Below, one piece after another: positions 44,305 to 53,848 of a stretch of 64,000 nt of DNA (within the stretch, counting starts at the first letter, position 1; every line of letters begins with the position of its first letter). Both the position numbers and the translations under genes were made by a program. The notes below the pieces were generated by a model. That model saw only the letters and a program-made list of their open reading frames with translations, was not told the DNA's origin and ran no database searches. The DNA lies in the NCBI GenBank assembly GCA_965207475.1, contig OZ242278.1, positions 806,001 to 870,000 of the forward strand, in the 5' to 3' direction. This DNA comes from WTFY01 sp011523795 (GTDB taxonomy: Bacteria > Pseudomonadota > Gammaproteobacteria > UBA4575).

Positions 44305-44511
44305 TTATCAAGAAACATTCGTAAATGTAGAAGATTTCATTGTATGGTGAAACTGCCGATTTGTGAACTGAACGTGAAGCTCCACCGAAATGGCCCTGGC
44401 ACCTCGAAATGCGGGTCCTGCACGAACCGGTTGTCTTGTGATTTGGTTCCTAACACAACATAGAATCTCAGGCCATGGCACTACAACAGGGCACGAAACA
44501 GGACTGCAGAA

Positions 44512-44913
44512 TTGGTATTGAAAAGAAGCAATGACCTTGAAAAGCTGCGTGTGCACCGCACAATCCGACTGAACTATGTATGCAGCCTACACGGAACTTC
44601 GAAGTTTCATTACGTTCATCCATTGCCCACCGGGGATGACCCATCTGCAACCTTCGACAGGCTGAAGGATTTGTTGCGCCGTAGGCCGCTCATCATGATT
44701 TTGGAAACCACTGACCAGTATATTCACGCAGTCTGCTATTCTCGAATTTTCGGGTTCCCGGACGACCTGAAATGCCTGCTTTGTCCAGAAGAGCAGGTAA
44801 TCCACATCAGTTCTGCATCGAGATATGGTATGCATGACCTTGGGGTCAATCGCGCACGGGTCGAGTGGCTGCATCGCCAACTTCGGTGCCGTCCAGCAAC
44901 AAATCCTGACTAG
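44512..44913 (+). CDS. DUF1499 family protein, N-terminus doubtful
   Basis: From about residue 22 onward it follows the DUF1499 pattern: NYVCSL where the family has NCVSS, HPLPTGDDPSATFDRLKDLL, IHAVCYSRIFGFPDDLKCLL, then VIHISSASRYGMHDLGVNRARVEWL. The start is unclear: TTG at 44512 is the first usable codon after an in-frame stop at 44461, and the usual N-terminal Cys-Pro segment or signal peptide is not seen. The gene may be truncated or decaying. Function of the family is not established. Confidence 0.65.
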   Translation: MVLKRSNDLEKLRVHRTIRLNYVCSLHGTSKFHYVHPLPTGDDPSATFDRLKDLLRRRPLIMILETTDQYIHAVCYSRIFGFPDDLKCLLCPEEQVIHISSASRYGMHDLGVNRARVEWLHRQLRCRPATNPD

Positions 44914-45110
44914 GGCAATCCTGAATCACACCATTTACGCATGAGAGTAGTCATGGAACTGACTGGCAGATTGCACCTTGATGCCCAACCCTGATCCCCG
45001 TGTTCAAACTAAAGCAAATAACCCGGAGAAATAATAAGCATTGAACCCACTCGCTGGCTTACAGTAATCTGCTGCTCACGGGTGATTGAGCCAAAGCACC
45101 CGGAACCAAG

Positions 45111-46400
45111 ATGTTGGACTCATATTTCAAGCTTTCTGAGAACGGCGTGACGGTCCGGATAGAAGTTCTAGCCGGCATCACAACATTTCTCACCATGGCC
45201 TACATTCTGTTTGTCAACCCTCTGATCCTTGCCGATGCAGGAATGGACAGATCATCCGTATTCATTGCAACCTGTTTGGCCGCTGCAGTTGGCAGCCTGA
45301 TCATGGGCCTCTATGCCAACTATCCCGTCGCGCTTGCACCAGGGATGGGTCTTAACGCCTACTTCACCTATGGGGTCGTTCTGGACATGGGCTATACCTG
45401 GCAGGTTGCCTTGGGAGGCGTATTCATTTCCGGGGTACTATTTCTGTTGCTGAGCATCTTCCGTGCACGCGAGTGGATCATCAATGCGGTTCCCAAATCC
45501 CTGAAGCTGGCCGTATCTTCTGGCATAGGGATGTTCCTCGCGCTCATCGCGCTAAAAAATGCAGGCATCATTCAGAGCCATCCAGAAACGCTTCTTACAA
45601 TTGGCAACATGGGCGCTGCACCGGCACTTCTTGCGGCAGCAGGGTTCATCGTCATTATCGTCCTGAACTTCAGAAAGGTTCCCGGCGCCATCGCCATCGG
45701 CGTTATCCTTGCAACAGCAGCAGGTATCGCGCTTGATATCTCGCCGTTCAATGGTGTCATCGCAACCCCGCCTGCGATAACACCTACCTTTCTCCAGCTC
45801 GACCTGGCTGGTGCCTTTCAGATTGGTCTTGTGACGATCGTGTTTGCGTTCCTGTTTGTCGACCTGTTTGATTCGGCGGGAACCTTGATCGGGATTGCGC
45901 ATCGTGCAGGACTGCTTGACAAACACGGCAAGCTGCCTCGCATTCGCAAGGCACTGGTTGCAGACTCCGTCGCTACAGTTGCCGGTGCAACCCTCGGGAC
46001 ATCGACGACAACAAGCTATATCGAGAGTGCGGCCGGCGTGAATGCTGGCGGGCGGACCGGATTGACGGCGGTAGTGGTCTCCCTGCTGTTCGTCGCGGCC
46101 ATCGTACTGTCGCCATTGGCAACTACCATCCCGGCCTATGCTACGGCTCCAGCCTTGCTGTTTGTGGCGTGTTTCATGGCCGGAGGCTTAGCGGACATAG
46201 ACTGGAACGATGTCACCGAGTACGTGCCTGCCGTGGTGACAGCCCTTTCCATGCCCTTCACGTTCTCTATCGCTACGGGCATCGGATTCGGTTTCATCAC
46301 CTACACAGCCATCAAAATCCTTGGCGGGCGTGCGAGTGAAGCCTCGCCAGCAGTAATTGTGATCTCCCTGGCATTCGCTGTGAAGTTTGCAATTCTCTAA
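45111..46400 (+). CDS. NCS2-family purine permease (AzgA-like)
   Basis: 429-residue polytopic inner-membrane transporter with 12-14 membrane segments. Family signatures are the N-terminal EVLAGITTFLTMAYILFVNP, GMGLNAYF, the half-helix TM3/TM10 regions, and GTSTTTSYIESAAGVNAGGRTG near the substrate site. The AzgA-like branch carries adenine, guanine or hypoxanthine by proton symport; the exact substrate is not readable. ATG at 45111. No purine riboswitch is visible upstream. Confidence 0.92.
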   Translation: MLDSYFKLSENGVTVRIEVLAGITTFLTMAYILFVNPLILADAGMDRSSVFIATCLAAAVGSLIMGLYANYPVALAPGMGLNAYFTYGVVLDMGYTWQVALGGVFISGVLFLLLSIFRAREWIINAVPKSLKLAVSSGIGMFLALIALKNAGIIQSHPETLLTIGNMGAAPALLAAAGFIVIIVLNFRKVPGAIAIGVILATAAGIALDISPFNGVIATPPAITPTFLQLDLAGAFQIGLVTIVFAFLFVDLFDSAGTLIGIAHRAGLLDKHGKLPRIRKALVADSVATVAGATLGTSTTTSYIESAAGVNAGGRTGLTAVVVSLLFVAAIVLSPLATTIPAYATAPALLFVACFMAGGLADIDWNDVTEYVPAVVTALSMPFTFSIATGIGFGFITYTAIKILGGRASEASPAVIVISLAFAVKFAIL

Positions 46401-46677
46401 CCCTGAACCCGATCAAGTGCCTGATGCAAAGTCCTCACAAGCTGAGAACATCATGCTAATGATCAGCCGTTGAAAACAGCAAGAAATGAGAGCCAGACCG
46501 CAAACTTTTCAGAATTAACGTTCTGGCCCTTGAAACCAACATCGGTTTCTATCGGGATAAGCCAGATTTCTGTAACCTCTTCCCTCGAAGGAGGTCACGC
46601 CTTTCCAGTGTCACGAATCCTCCTCGTATGGATCCTTGTGCAAAAATCTTTTTTTCAGTCAAGCTTGTACAATTGGT

Positions 46678-48312
46678 TCAATGGGACGGTTGAGATGACT
46701 GCTTGCGTTCGGCAGGTGCAGGCGCTTGCGAAGCTACGTGTGCGGCAAACCCTGAACCGGCCTCGGCATACACGTTGAACACGGTCGATGCCCCTGCCTG
46801 TTTGAGCGGCTCGATTTCATCCTCGAACCGGGCCGTCGCGGCAACTTGACCGCTAAACGAAGAAGCTTTCAGTTCATCGAGGACAGCGAGATTGGCGGCC
46901 AGGTTCGGCAATGCCAGCATCACCAGTTCGAGTGTATGGGCCTCCTGAACACGATCCCAGAAGTCCGCATCACTTGGATCACCCAGTAATACATTGCGGC
47001 CCGTTGACTGCTGGTGCCTCACCTTAACCGGATCAATGTCCACACCGACAACGGCCCAACCATACTGTTGATGCATATTATCGTAGGCACCGGTACCAAC
47101 GCGTCCCATTCCAATAATCGCGATGGCCGCACCCCCGATATCCAGCGGTCGGTCATCGGCTAGACGCTCCGAACGCTGCAGGCGTTTCCACAACATTGAG
47201 TACCGAGTGTAAATCTGATGGGCGGTAACGTTGAGTCCTGCAGAAATGGCGCAGGACAGGGACAGCGCTACTGCAATGACAATCAGCCAGTAGCTGTCGA
47301 TCCAGCCACTTGCAACACCTACTGCTGTGACGATGAGACCGAATTCACTGTAGTTGGTCAGGTTTAATGATGCGAGTAACGAGGTACGTCCCCGCAGCTT
47401 AAATCCAGTCAGCAAGCCGAAAAACAACGCTGACTTGAGGAACACGAAGGGTGTTATGGCTGCACCGAGAAGAACAGCCTCTATCGTCAAATGTCCAGAC
47501 ATGCCGACAGACAGAAAAAAGCCCAGCAGGAAAAGATCCTTGAAACCCAGCATGGTCTTTGCCATCTCACTGGCTTTTTTGTGATTGGCAATCAATACGC
47601 CTAGAAGGAGAGCACCCAGGTCGCCTTTCAGTCCGACAAGCTCAAATACTTCAGCCCCTCCCAGTGCAAGCAGGAAGCCGTATAGAACCAGAAGTTCGCC
47701 ATGACCCACACGTTGCAGAATAAAGATCAGCAGCGGTCGCAACGGGATGAGTAGCAGCAGCAGAAGTACCCAGAACGTCGGCTGCATTTCTGCAGAAATC
47801 GCGATGAATACGACGGCGGCCAGGTCTTGCACGATGAGAATCCCAACCGCGATTCTGCCGTGCAATGAAGCCATCTCCCCCTTCTCTTCAAGTACCTTCA
47901 CTACGAATACGGTGCTGGAAAAGCTCAATGCAAAAGCAATCAGCAAGGCACGGGAAAGATCAAGATCTGAAAAAAAGGGAGTACCAAGATAAGCCAGGGC
48001 ATAGATGGCAACTCCAAAGACCGCCACAGTGATCGACATATGCAGACCTGTGACGGCCCAAACCTGAGGTCGTGCGAAGGTTCGAAGATTGAGCTTGAGG
48101 CCAACGATAAAGAGCAGCAGGGTGATGCCCAGATCCGACAGTCTGTGCAGCATTTCCCCGCTTGCAATTCCATGCAGGTTGAGCACAAAGCCTGCAGCAA
48201 GGAAACCTACCAGGGGCGGGAGCCTGAAAGTCTTGGACAGCAGTCCCAGAACGAACGCTATGGAGATCCAGGCGACATCCCCCAAGGCAATTGCGATCCA
48301 CTCGAAATCCAT
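46678..48312 (-). CDS. CPA2-type cation:proton antiporter with TrkA-N domain (KefB/YbaL-like)
   Basis: 544 residues from the ATG at 48312. The N-terminal Na+/H+ exchanger domain has about 12 membrane segments (about 1-380) with FALSFSSTVFVVKVLEE; a cytoplasmic Rossmann RCK/TrkA-N domain follows with the NAD-binding IIGMGRVGTGAYD, and there is a short Ala/Pro/Ser-rich tail. Family role is K+/H+ exchange in pH or electrophile stress. The RCK domain implies gating by nucleotide or redox ligand. No KefF-like ancillary gene lies alongside. Confidence 0.9.
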   Translation of the reverse strand: MDFEWIAIALGDVAWISIAFVLGLLSKTFRLPPLVGFLAAGFVLNLHGIASGEMLHRLSDLGITLLLFIVGLKLNLRTFARPQVWAVTGLHMSITVAVFGVAIYALAYLGTPFFSDLDLSRALLIAFALSFSSTVFVVKVLEEKGEMASLHGRIAVGILIVQDLAAVVFIAISAEMQPTFWVLLLLLLIPLRPLLIFILQRVGHGELLVLYGFLLALGGAEVFELVGLKGDLGALLLGVLIANHKKASEMAKTMLGFKDLFLLGFFLSVGMSGHLTIEAVLLGAAITPFVFLKSALFFGLLTGFKLRGRTSLLASLNLTNYSEFGLIVTAVGVASGWIDSYWLIVIAVALSLSCAISAGLNVTAHQIYTRYSMLWKRLQRSERLADDRPLDIGGAAIAIIGMGRVGTGAYDNMHQQYGWAVVGVDIDPVKVRHQQSTGRNVLLGDPSDADFWDRVQEAHTLELVMLALPNLAANLAVLDELKASSFSGQVAATARFEDEIEPLKQAGASTVFNVYAEAGSGFAAHVASQAPAPAERKQSSQPSH

Positions 48313-48597
48313 GATGCTACCAGGCGTTGTCAATGAAAGTCTGATGGCAAACTTTCTACACTATTTTCAAGGAATTTCAAATTCAACTATTTCCTGGCTT
48401 GAACAGGCAATCCGCCAAGTCCAAACCCCAAGTATCAAACCTGCTGAATGCGTTCGAATTGAAACGTGTGCCGGACGTCACGCCCGGAGCATGCTTCATT
48501 TCAAGACCGTCCTGAGCGAAACGCACGATCATCCAGGTAAATGTGAAACAGCCGTTCCACGCACAGGAAAATACATACATGATTGACGGAAACGGGG

Positions 48598-49488
48598 CTA
48601 TCGCCTGACACGCAGTGAGTCCACGAACCTGACCAGGTACTCCCTGAAGTCCTCACCAAATGATGGGTGCTCCACTCCCAGTTCAATTGTTGCTTCCAGG
48701 TACCCCAGCTTGCTCCCGCAGTCGTAACGTTTTCCCAGAATCTGGTATGCAAGTACTTTTTCCTTTTGGGCCTGATCCGACAACGCATCAGTCAACTGGA
48801 TCTCCCCGCCTGCCCCTGCCCGGGTATTGTTCAGCAATCCGAAAATGGACGGTTGCAGGATATAGCGGCCGGCCACGACTACATCGGAAGGGGCATCTGC
48901 CGGATCAGGCTTTTCTACGAACGTATCGACTTCCCACAAGCCTTCCCGGAGACTGCTGCCGGAAATCACCCCATACCGGCTGACCTCATTGCGTGGCATT
49001 TTTTGCACCCCGACCACACTACAGCGATTCGCTTCGAATACTTCCATCATTTGCGACAGGCATCCCTGCTCCTCGTAGTAAAACAGGTCGTCTGCAAGAA
49101 TGACCGCAAACGGGTCATCCCCGACTACAGGCTCAGCACACAGTACCGCATGACCCAGTCCCAGCGGTTTGGCCTGACGAATGTAGAGACAACTGACATG
49201 ACCTGGAATCACGTTCTGCACGAGTTCAAGCATCTCAAGCTTGCATCTGGCCTTGAGTTCAGACTCCAGTTCATATGCCTTGTCAAAATGATCTTTGATG
49301 GAACGCTTGTTACGGCCGGTCACGAATACGAGCGTGTCCATCCCTGCCGAGACTGCCTCTTCGACAGCATACTGGATCAACGGCTTGTCAATAACGGGCA
49401 GCATTTCCTTCGGGCTGGCCTTGGTTGCCGGGAGGAAACGGGTACCCATTCCTGCCACGGGAAAAACTGTCTTGCGTACCCTCGCCAT
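48598..49488 (-). CDS. galU: UTP--glucose-1-phosphate uridylyltransferase
   Basis: Makes UDP-glucose for surface polysaccharides. It has 296 residues. The nucleotide-binding motif GMGTRFLPATKASPKEMLPV and the metal-binding LADDLF segment are in place, with EKPDPADAPSD later. It lies 101 bases after lapB; the ~285-base gap on its other side contains only short unsupported frames. Confidence 0.95.
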   Translation of the reverse strand: MARVRKTVFPVAGMGTRFLPATKASPKEMLPVIDKPLIQYAVEEAVSAGMDTLVFVTGRNKRSIKDHFDKAYELESELKARCKLEMLELVQNVIPGHVSCLYIRQAKPLGLGHAVLCAEPVVGDDPFAVILADDLFYYEEQGCLSQMMEVFEANRCSVVGVQKMPRNEVSRYGVISGSSLREGLWEVDTFVEKPDPADAPSDVVVAGRYILQPSIFGLLNNTRAGAGGEIQLTDALSDQAQKEKVLAYQILGKRYDCGSKLGYLEATIELGVEHPSFGEDFREYLVRFVDSLRVRR

Positions 49489-49589
49489 GCTGGTCCTGAT
49501 GAATGCTTCAGAAAAAGGGAATTATACCAGCGTCCTGTAGCATTGACGCCCGGAATCAGCAGTATCCCATCCATTCATTGCGCTGTGCC

Positions 49590-50750
49590 TCACTCCAGTC
49601 CAGGCACCACCGGAATTACCGTGCCCCAGTAATGGCAGCTCGGGCATTGCCAGTAGAGTCTCTTGCCCTGAAACCCGCACTGCCTGCACTGGTGTGAATT
49701 GCACCCGCTGATAAAGTTTTCGATGCTTGCCTGGACCCTGTCCGCACCCAGTTCTCCCAAGGACTTCTCCTGCTGCCGGAGGTTCTCCAGGAAGGCACTG
49801 ATTTCGGGAAGGGACAGCTCTGGTTTATGCTCCAGCAACTGCAGCACCTCGTTCCTTTCAGTCTCATTCAACGTCAGGTTCGTTAACAGGGCAGGCAACA
49901 GGATACCGCTCAACTTGGAATCCCTGATTTTAAGGAGGAACTGCCTGAATCCATCCTGATTGTCCTGCATCAGGAACGCCTCGCGCAACTTCAGGAAAAT
50001 CTCCGGCAGGTACTCCGGTTTCTGCCTGAACACGCCGGTGTAATGCTTGATTGCAACCCTGCAGTTCTTCTCGTGCATGGCATAATTCCCGAGCAACACG
50101 TTGGCCCTTGCGCAGCCCTTGTCATGGGACAGGGCCTTCCTGGCCATTTTCCTGGCTGCAGCGAGGTCGCCCGCGTGCCCGGCAAACTCCTGCTCACTCA
50201 GCTCACAGTAATAATGTGCGATGGTCTGGTTCATCCTCTTGTCGCTTTGTTTCTGCATCTCGGTTGCGGTCTCGATAGCCATTTCCCACTCTTTTTCCTG
50301 TTCATACAGGCTCAGCAACAGGGGATAGGCCTCTTCGGCCTGCAGCCCGAGCTTGACGACTTCCACGAACAGGGATTCAGCACGGTCCAGCAGGCCAGCC
50401 TTGAAGTAATCTTTCGCTAGTTCAAGCAACGCGGTCGAACGGTAGTTGGCACCCAGGGCAGGACGCGCGATCAGGTTCTGGTGGATACGGATTGCACGGT
50501 CCACCTCGCCCCTGCGCCGAAACATGTTCCCCAGGATCAGGTAGGTCTCGACGGTCTCGGTATCCACGTCGACCAGATCGATGAACACTTCCAGTGCCTT
50601 GTCCGGCTGCTCGTCGAGCAGGTAGTTGAGACCTTTCAGGTACTCGCCAGGAATCTTGGGTTTCGGTCTGGAACGGTGATAAATGTATGCAAGATACCAG
50701 CCTGCAGCCCCTGCCATCAGCAGCAGCAACCAGTACATTTCAAACATCAT
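49590..50750 (-). CDS. lapB: lipopolysaccharide assembly protein LapB
   Basis: Inner-membrane adaptor that tunes LPS synthesis by presenting LpxC to FtsH. Its 386 residues comprise one N-terminal membrane anchor (MYWLLLLMAGAAGWYLAYIY), TPR repeats over about 40-340, and a C-terminal rubredoxin-like zinc knuckle (CRQCGF...CPSCHYWG). Its ATG overlaps the lapA stop by 4 bases, the same coupling as in E. coli. Its presence matches the full lipid A gene set at the other end of the window. Confidence 0.96.
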   Translation of the reverse strand: MMFEMYWLLLLMAGAAGWYLAYIYHRSRPKPKIPGEYLKGLNYLLDEQPDKALEVFIDLVDVDTETVETYLILGNMFRRRGEVDRAIRIHQNLIARPALGANYRSTALLELAKDYFKAGLLDRAESLFVEVVKLGLQAEEAYPLLLSLYEQEKEWEMAIETATEMQKQSDKRMNQTIAHYYCELSEQEFAGHAGDLAAARKMARKALSHDKGCARANVLLGNYAMHEKNCRVAIKHYTGVFRQKPEYLPEIFLKLREAFLMQDNQDGFRQFLLKIRDSKLSGILLPALLTNLTLNETERNEVLQLLEHKPELSLPEISAFLENLRQQEKSLGELGADRVQASIENFISGCNSHQCRQCGFQGKRLYWQCPSCHYWGTVIPVVPGLE

Positions 50751-51040
50751 CTGGGACTCTTGATGGGCAACTGCCTCAGGTTCGTTATTTCCTGCTCAAG
50801 CATTTCGACTTTCCTGGCCAGGGTTTTGGCACGGCGGCGGTTGCGCAAAGCCACTGCGGCACTGAACAGCAAGCCCCCCAGTGCACCGGCACCCAGGCAT
50901 AACAGCAACGTGACTCCCAGCGGCACCTGCAGGTCCAGCGTGAGAAACCGGATGGTTACCGGATCCAGGTTTTCAAGCGTGAAAATCGATATGAGTACTG
51001 CGATGACCACCAGCACCAGAAGAGACAGGAAACGAAGCAT
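50747..51040 (-). CDS. lapA: lipopolysaccharide assembly protein LapA (DUF1049)
   Basis: 97-residue inner-membrane protein with two membrane segments (about 4-20 and about 40-63) followed by a short cytoplasmic coiled coil (RNRRRAKTLARKVEMLEQEI). Translationally coupled to lapB; downstream of ihfB as in other gammaproteobacteria. Confidence 0.93.
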   Translation of the reverse strand: MLRFLSLLVLVVIAVLISIFTLENLDPVTIRFLTLDLQVPLGVTLLLCLGAGALGGLLFSAAVALRNRRRAKTLARKVEMLEQEITNLRQLPIKSPR

Positions 51041-51084
51041 GAGATTCCAGGGATTGCCGAAGCGTCTCCTGCACTCTTTCGGAT

Positions 51085-51408
51085 CTACTGTCCGCCGTCG
51101 GGAGACCGGTTCACACGCTCCCGCAACTCCTTTCCTGGCTTGAAATGCGGGACATGTTTCCCGGGCAGGGACACGGCTTCGCCGGTCTTGGGGTTACGCC
51201 CGATTCGGGGAGGCCTGAAATGCAGCGAGAAACTCCCGAATCCGCGCACCTCGATACGCTCGCCCTTTGCCAGCGAAGTGCTCATCAGCTCAATGATGCT
51301 TTTTACCGAGAGCTCGATATCCTTGTAGGCAAGGTGATTTTGCTGACCAGCAATGTTCTCGATCAGTTCCGACTTCGTGATCACCTTCTTATGTGCTTCG
51401 CCAGTCAT
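51085..51408 (-). CDS. ihfB: integration host factor beta subunit
   Basis: 107-residue HU/IHF-family DNA-bending protein, the partner of the ihfA product. The arm is RPPRIGRNPKTGEAVSLPGK with the intercalating Pro; VITKSELIENIAGQQNHLAYKDIE fits the beta subunit. It has a few extra residues at both ends compared with E. coli (94). Directly after rpsA, the canonical location. Confidence 0.96.
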   Translation of the reverse strand: MTGEAHKKVITKSELIENIAGQQNHLAYKDIELSVKSIIELMSTSLAKGERIEVRGFGSFSLHFRPPRIGRNPKTGEAVSLPGKHVPHFKPGKELRERVNRSPDGGQ

Positions 51409-51438
51409 CCTGTTCTCCTGTTGAACCCTGTAGTCAAG

Positions 51439-53124
51439 TCAACCCTTGGCGCTTTCCCTGTTTTCCTCGATCGACTCCTTGAGAATTTCACCGAGGCTGG
51501 TCGCAGGGGACTCGCTGCTGCTGTAATCCTGAACAGCTGATGCTTCCTCTTGGGACTCCTTGGCCTTGATGGAAAGCGTGACCGTCCTCGACTTCTTGTC
51601 CACACCCACGAACTTGGCCTCAACCTCCTGGCCTTCTTTCAGCACTGTGCGTGCATCCTCTACCCGGTCGCGTGCAATTTCAGAGGCCTTGAGCATCCCC
51701 TCGACACCGTCTGCAAGGCGAATGGTAGCGGCCTTGGCCTCCACGGCACTCACGGTCCCCTTGACAATGCTGCCCTTCGGATTTTCAGCTATCCAGGCTG
51801 AAAACGGATTCTGTACCAACTGCTTGACGCCCAGCGATATCCGCTCACGCTCGGCATCCACCGAAAGTACCATGGCACGCAGCTCATCACCTTTCTTGTA
51901 CGCCCGAACGGCCTCCTCACCGGGCATGTTCCAAGCCAGGTCCGACAGGTGCACGAGCCCGTCTATCCCGCCTTCCAGGCCAACAAAGATTCCGAAATCG
52001 GTAATCGACTTGATGATCCCCTGTGTCTCGCTTCCTCGACTGTACTTGCTGGCAAAATTGTCCCAGGGATTGGGTTGGCACTGCTTCAGACCCAGTGAAA
52101 TCCTTCTGCGTTCCTCATCAATGTCCAGGACCATCACCTCAACCTCATCTCCCAGCGAGGCCACCTTGTAAGGACTGACGTTCTTGTTGGTCCAGTCCAT
52201 CTCGGAGACATGCACCAGACCCTCTATGCCTTCCTCGATCTCCACGAAGCAGCCGTAGTCCGCAATGTTAGTGATCTTGCCGAACACTCTCGTGCCTTCA
52301 GGATAGCGGCGGTCAATCCCGCTCCAGGGATCATCGTTGAGCTGTTTCAGACCGAGCGAGACACGTGTCTTCTCCTTGTCAAACTTCAGCACCCGCACGT
52401 CTATTTCGTCTCCAATGGACACGATCTCGGACGGATGCTTGACACGCTTCCAGGCCATGTCCGTAATATGCAGCAACCCGTCAATACCCCCCAGGTCCAG
52501 AAACGCCCCGTAATCAGTCAGGTTTTTCACGATACCCTTGATAATGGCGCCTTCCTTCAGCGCATTGATCAATTGCTCGCGCTCGACGCTGTATTCCGAT
52601 TCGACCACGGCCCTGCGCGAGACAACGATATTGTTACGCTTGGTATCGATCTTGACGAGCTTGAATTCAAGCTCCCTGCCTTCCAGGTAGGTCGTATCCC
52701 GGACCGGACGGATATCCACCAGGGAGCTGGGCAGGAACGCTCGAAGATCCTGCAGTTCCACCGTGAAGCCGCCCTTGACCTTGCCGGTGATCATTCCAGT
52801 CACTGTCTCGCCGGCTTCGTGGATACGCTCCAGTTCCGTCCATGCGCGTGCACGCCTCGCCTTTTCACGTGACAGCCTGGTCTCGCCGTACCCGTCCTCA
52901 AGCGCATCCAGGGCCACCTCAACCTCATCGCCGATCTCAACCTCGAGTTCGCCGTTGTCGGTCCGGAACTGTTCGATCGGGATCATGCCCTCAGACTTGA
53001 GCCCGGCGTTGACGATTACGGCATCCTTGCCGATGTCCACGACCGTGCCATTGATGATCATCCCTGGTTGCGTGTTGATATTATCTTCGCTCTCTTCCAG
53101 AAGCTGGGCAAAACTTTCAGCCAT
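51439..53124 (-). CDS. rpsA: 30S ribosomal protein S1
   Basis: 561 residues carrying six S1 RNA-binding OB repeats, each with a (G)xVxxIxDYGxFVxLxxGxxGLxHxS-type pattern (e.g. GIVKNLTDYGAFLDLGGIDG). The first two repeats bind the ribosome and the later ones mRNA. Essential for initiation on structured mRNAs. The order cmk-rpsA-ihfB is standard. Confidence 0.98.
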   Translation of the reverse strand: MAESFAQLLEESEDNINTQPGMIINGTVVDIGKDAVIVNAGLKSEGMIPIEQFRTDNGELEVEIGDEVEVALDALEDGYGETRLSREKARRARAWTELERIHEAGETVTGMITGKVKGGFTVELQDLRAFLPSSLVDIRPVRDTTYLEGRELEFKLVKIDTKRNNIVVSRRAVVESEYSVEREQLINALKEGAIIKGIVKNLTDYGAFLDLGGIDGLLHITDMAWKRVKHPSEIVSIGDEIDVRVLKFDKEKTRVSLGLKQLNDDPWSGIDRRYPEGTRVFGKITNIADYGCFVEIEEGIEGLVHVSEMDWTNKNVSPYKVASLGDEVEVMVLDIDEERRRISLGLKQCQPNPWDNFASKYSRGSETQGIIKSITDFGIFVGLEGGIDGLVHLSDLAWNMPGEEAVRAYKKGDELRAMVLSVDAERERISLGVKQLVQNPFSAWIAENPKGSIVKGTVSAVEAKAATIRLADGVEGMLKASEIARDRVEDARTVLKEGQEVEAKFVGVDKKSRTVTLSIKAKESQEEASAVQDYSSSESPATSLGEILKESIEENRESAKG

Positions 53125-53157
53125 ATAATTTGTCTTCGTCCCTTTTCATGCTAGGTT

Positions 53158-53835
53158 CTAATTCTTAACCAGTGCCGCGACATGCTGCACCACCTGAGCG
53201 ATGGTCAGATTCGTCGAATCCACCCTCACCGCATCATCGGCCGGTCTCAACGGTGAGATGGCCCGCTCCTTGTCGCGGGCATCGCGCGCCTCAATCTCTG
53301 CCAAAAGATCGTCAAGGCTAGCACTAATTCCTTGTTTCCTCAACTGTTTATGCCGCCTCTGGGCTCGTTCCATGGCGCTGGCCGTGAGATAGATCTTGAG
53401 CCTCGCATCCGGAAACACCACCGTACCCATATCCCTTCCCTCCGCGACCAGCCCAGGTGCCATGCGAAATCCGTGCTGTTTCTCCAACAGGGCTTCCCTG
53501 ACTGGCTGGCACATTGCAAGCCTGGAGGCGCCCAGCGCACATTCCTCCGTTCGCAGCCTGTCCGAGATGTCCTGACCGTCGATCCATACCCGTACCTCTC
53601 CATCTTCCCCGAAAGTCTCGAAGCGGATCTGCATGGTTTCACACATGCCGAGGACATTCTCCAGATCATCAGCCTCGACCTGGTGATGCAGGCTGAACCA
53701 TGCCAGCACCCGGTACAGGGTGCCGCTTCCCAGGTAGTGATACCCAAGCAGACTGGCCAGCTTCACAGCAATGGTGCCCTTGCCCGAACCGGCGGGCCCG
53801 TCAATGGTTATTACTGGAACGGTTTCCCGGGACAT
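53158..53835 (-). CDS. cmk: cytidylate kinase
   Basis: Phosphorylates CMP and dCMP. The ATG at 53835 (MSRETVPVITIDGPAGSGKG) gives 225 residues, matching E. coli; the longer frame is an aroA shadow. P-loop GPAGSGKGT; substrate segments AEGRDMGTVVFPDA and KERAISPLRPADDAVRVDST. It lies 13 bases after aroA. Because pyrH is missing from its normal site in this window, this is the only pyrimidine nucleotide kinase seen here. Confidence 0.97.
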   Translation of the reverse strand: MSRETVPVITIDGPAGSGKGTIAVKLASLLGYHYLGSGTLYRVLAWFSLHHQVEADDLENVLGMCETMQIRFETFGEDGEVRVWIDGQDISDRLRTEECALGASRLAMCQPVREALLEKQHGFRMAPGLVAEGRDMGTVVFPDARLKIYLTASAMERAQRRHKQLRKQGISASLDDLLAEIEARDARDKERAISPLRPADDAVRVDSTNLTIAQVVQHVAALVKN

Positions 53836-53848
53836 CTGAAACAGCTGC

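Noticed and set aside
44914..45110. Purine riboswitch upstream of the NCS2 permease
   Set aside because: No purine-aptamer core sequences or three-way-junction arms are visible.
46470..46778. 102-codon plus-strand frame after the permease gene
   Set aside because: It runs into the antisense of the antiporter gene and has no ribosome site or recognisable feature.
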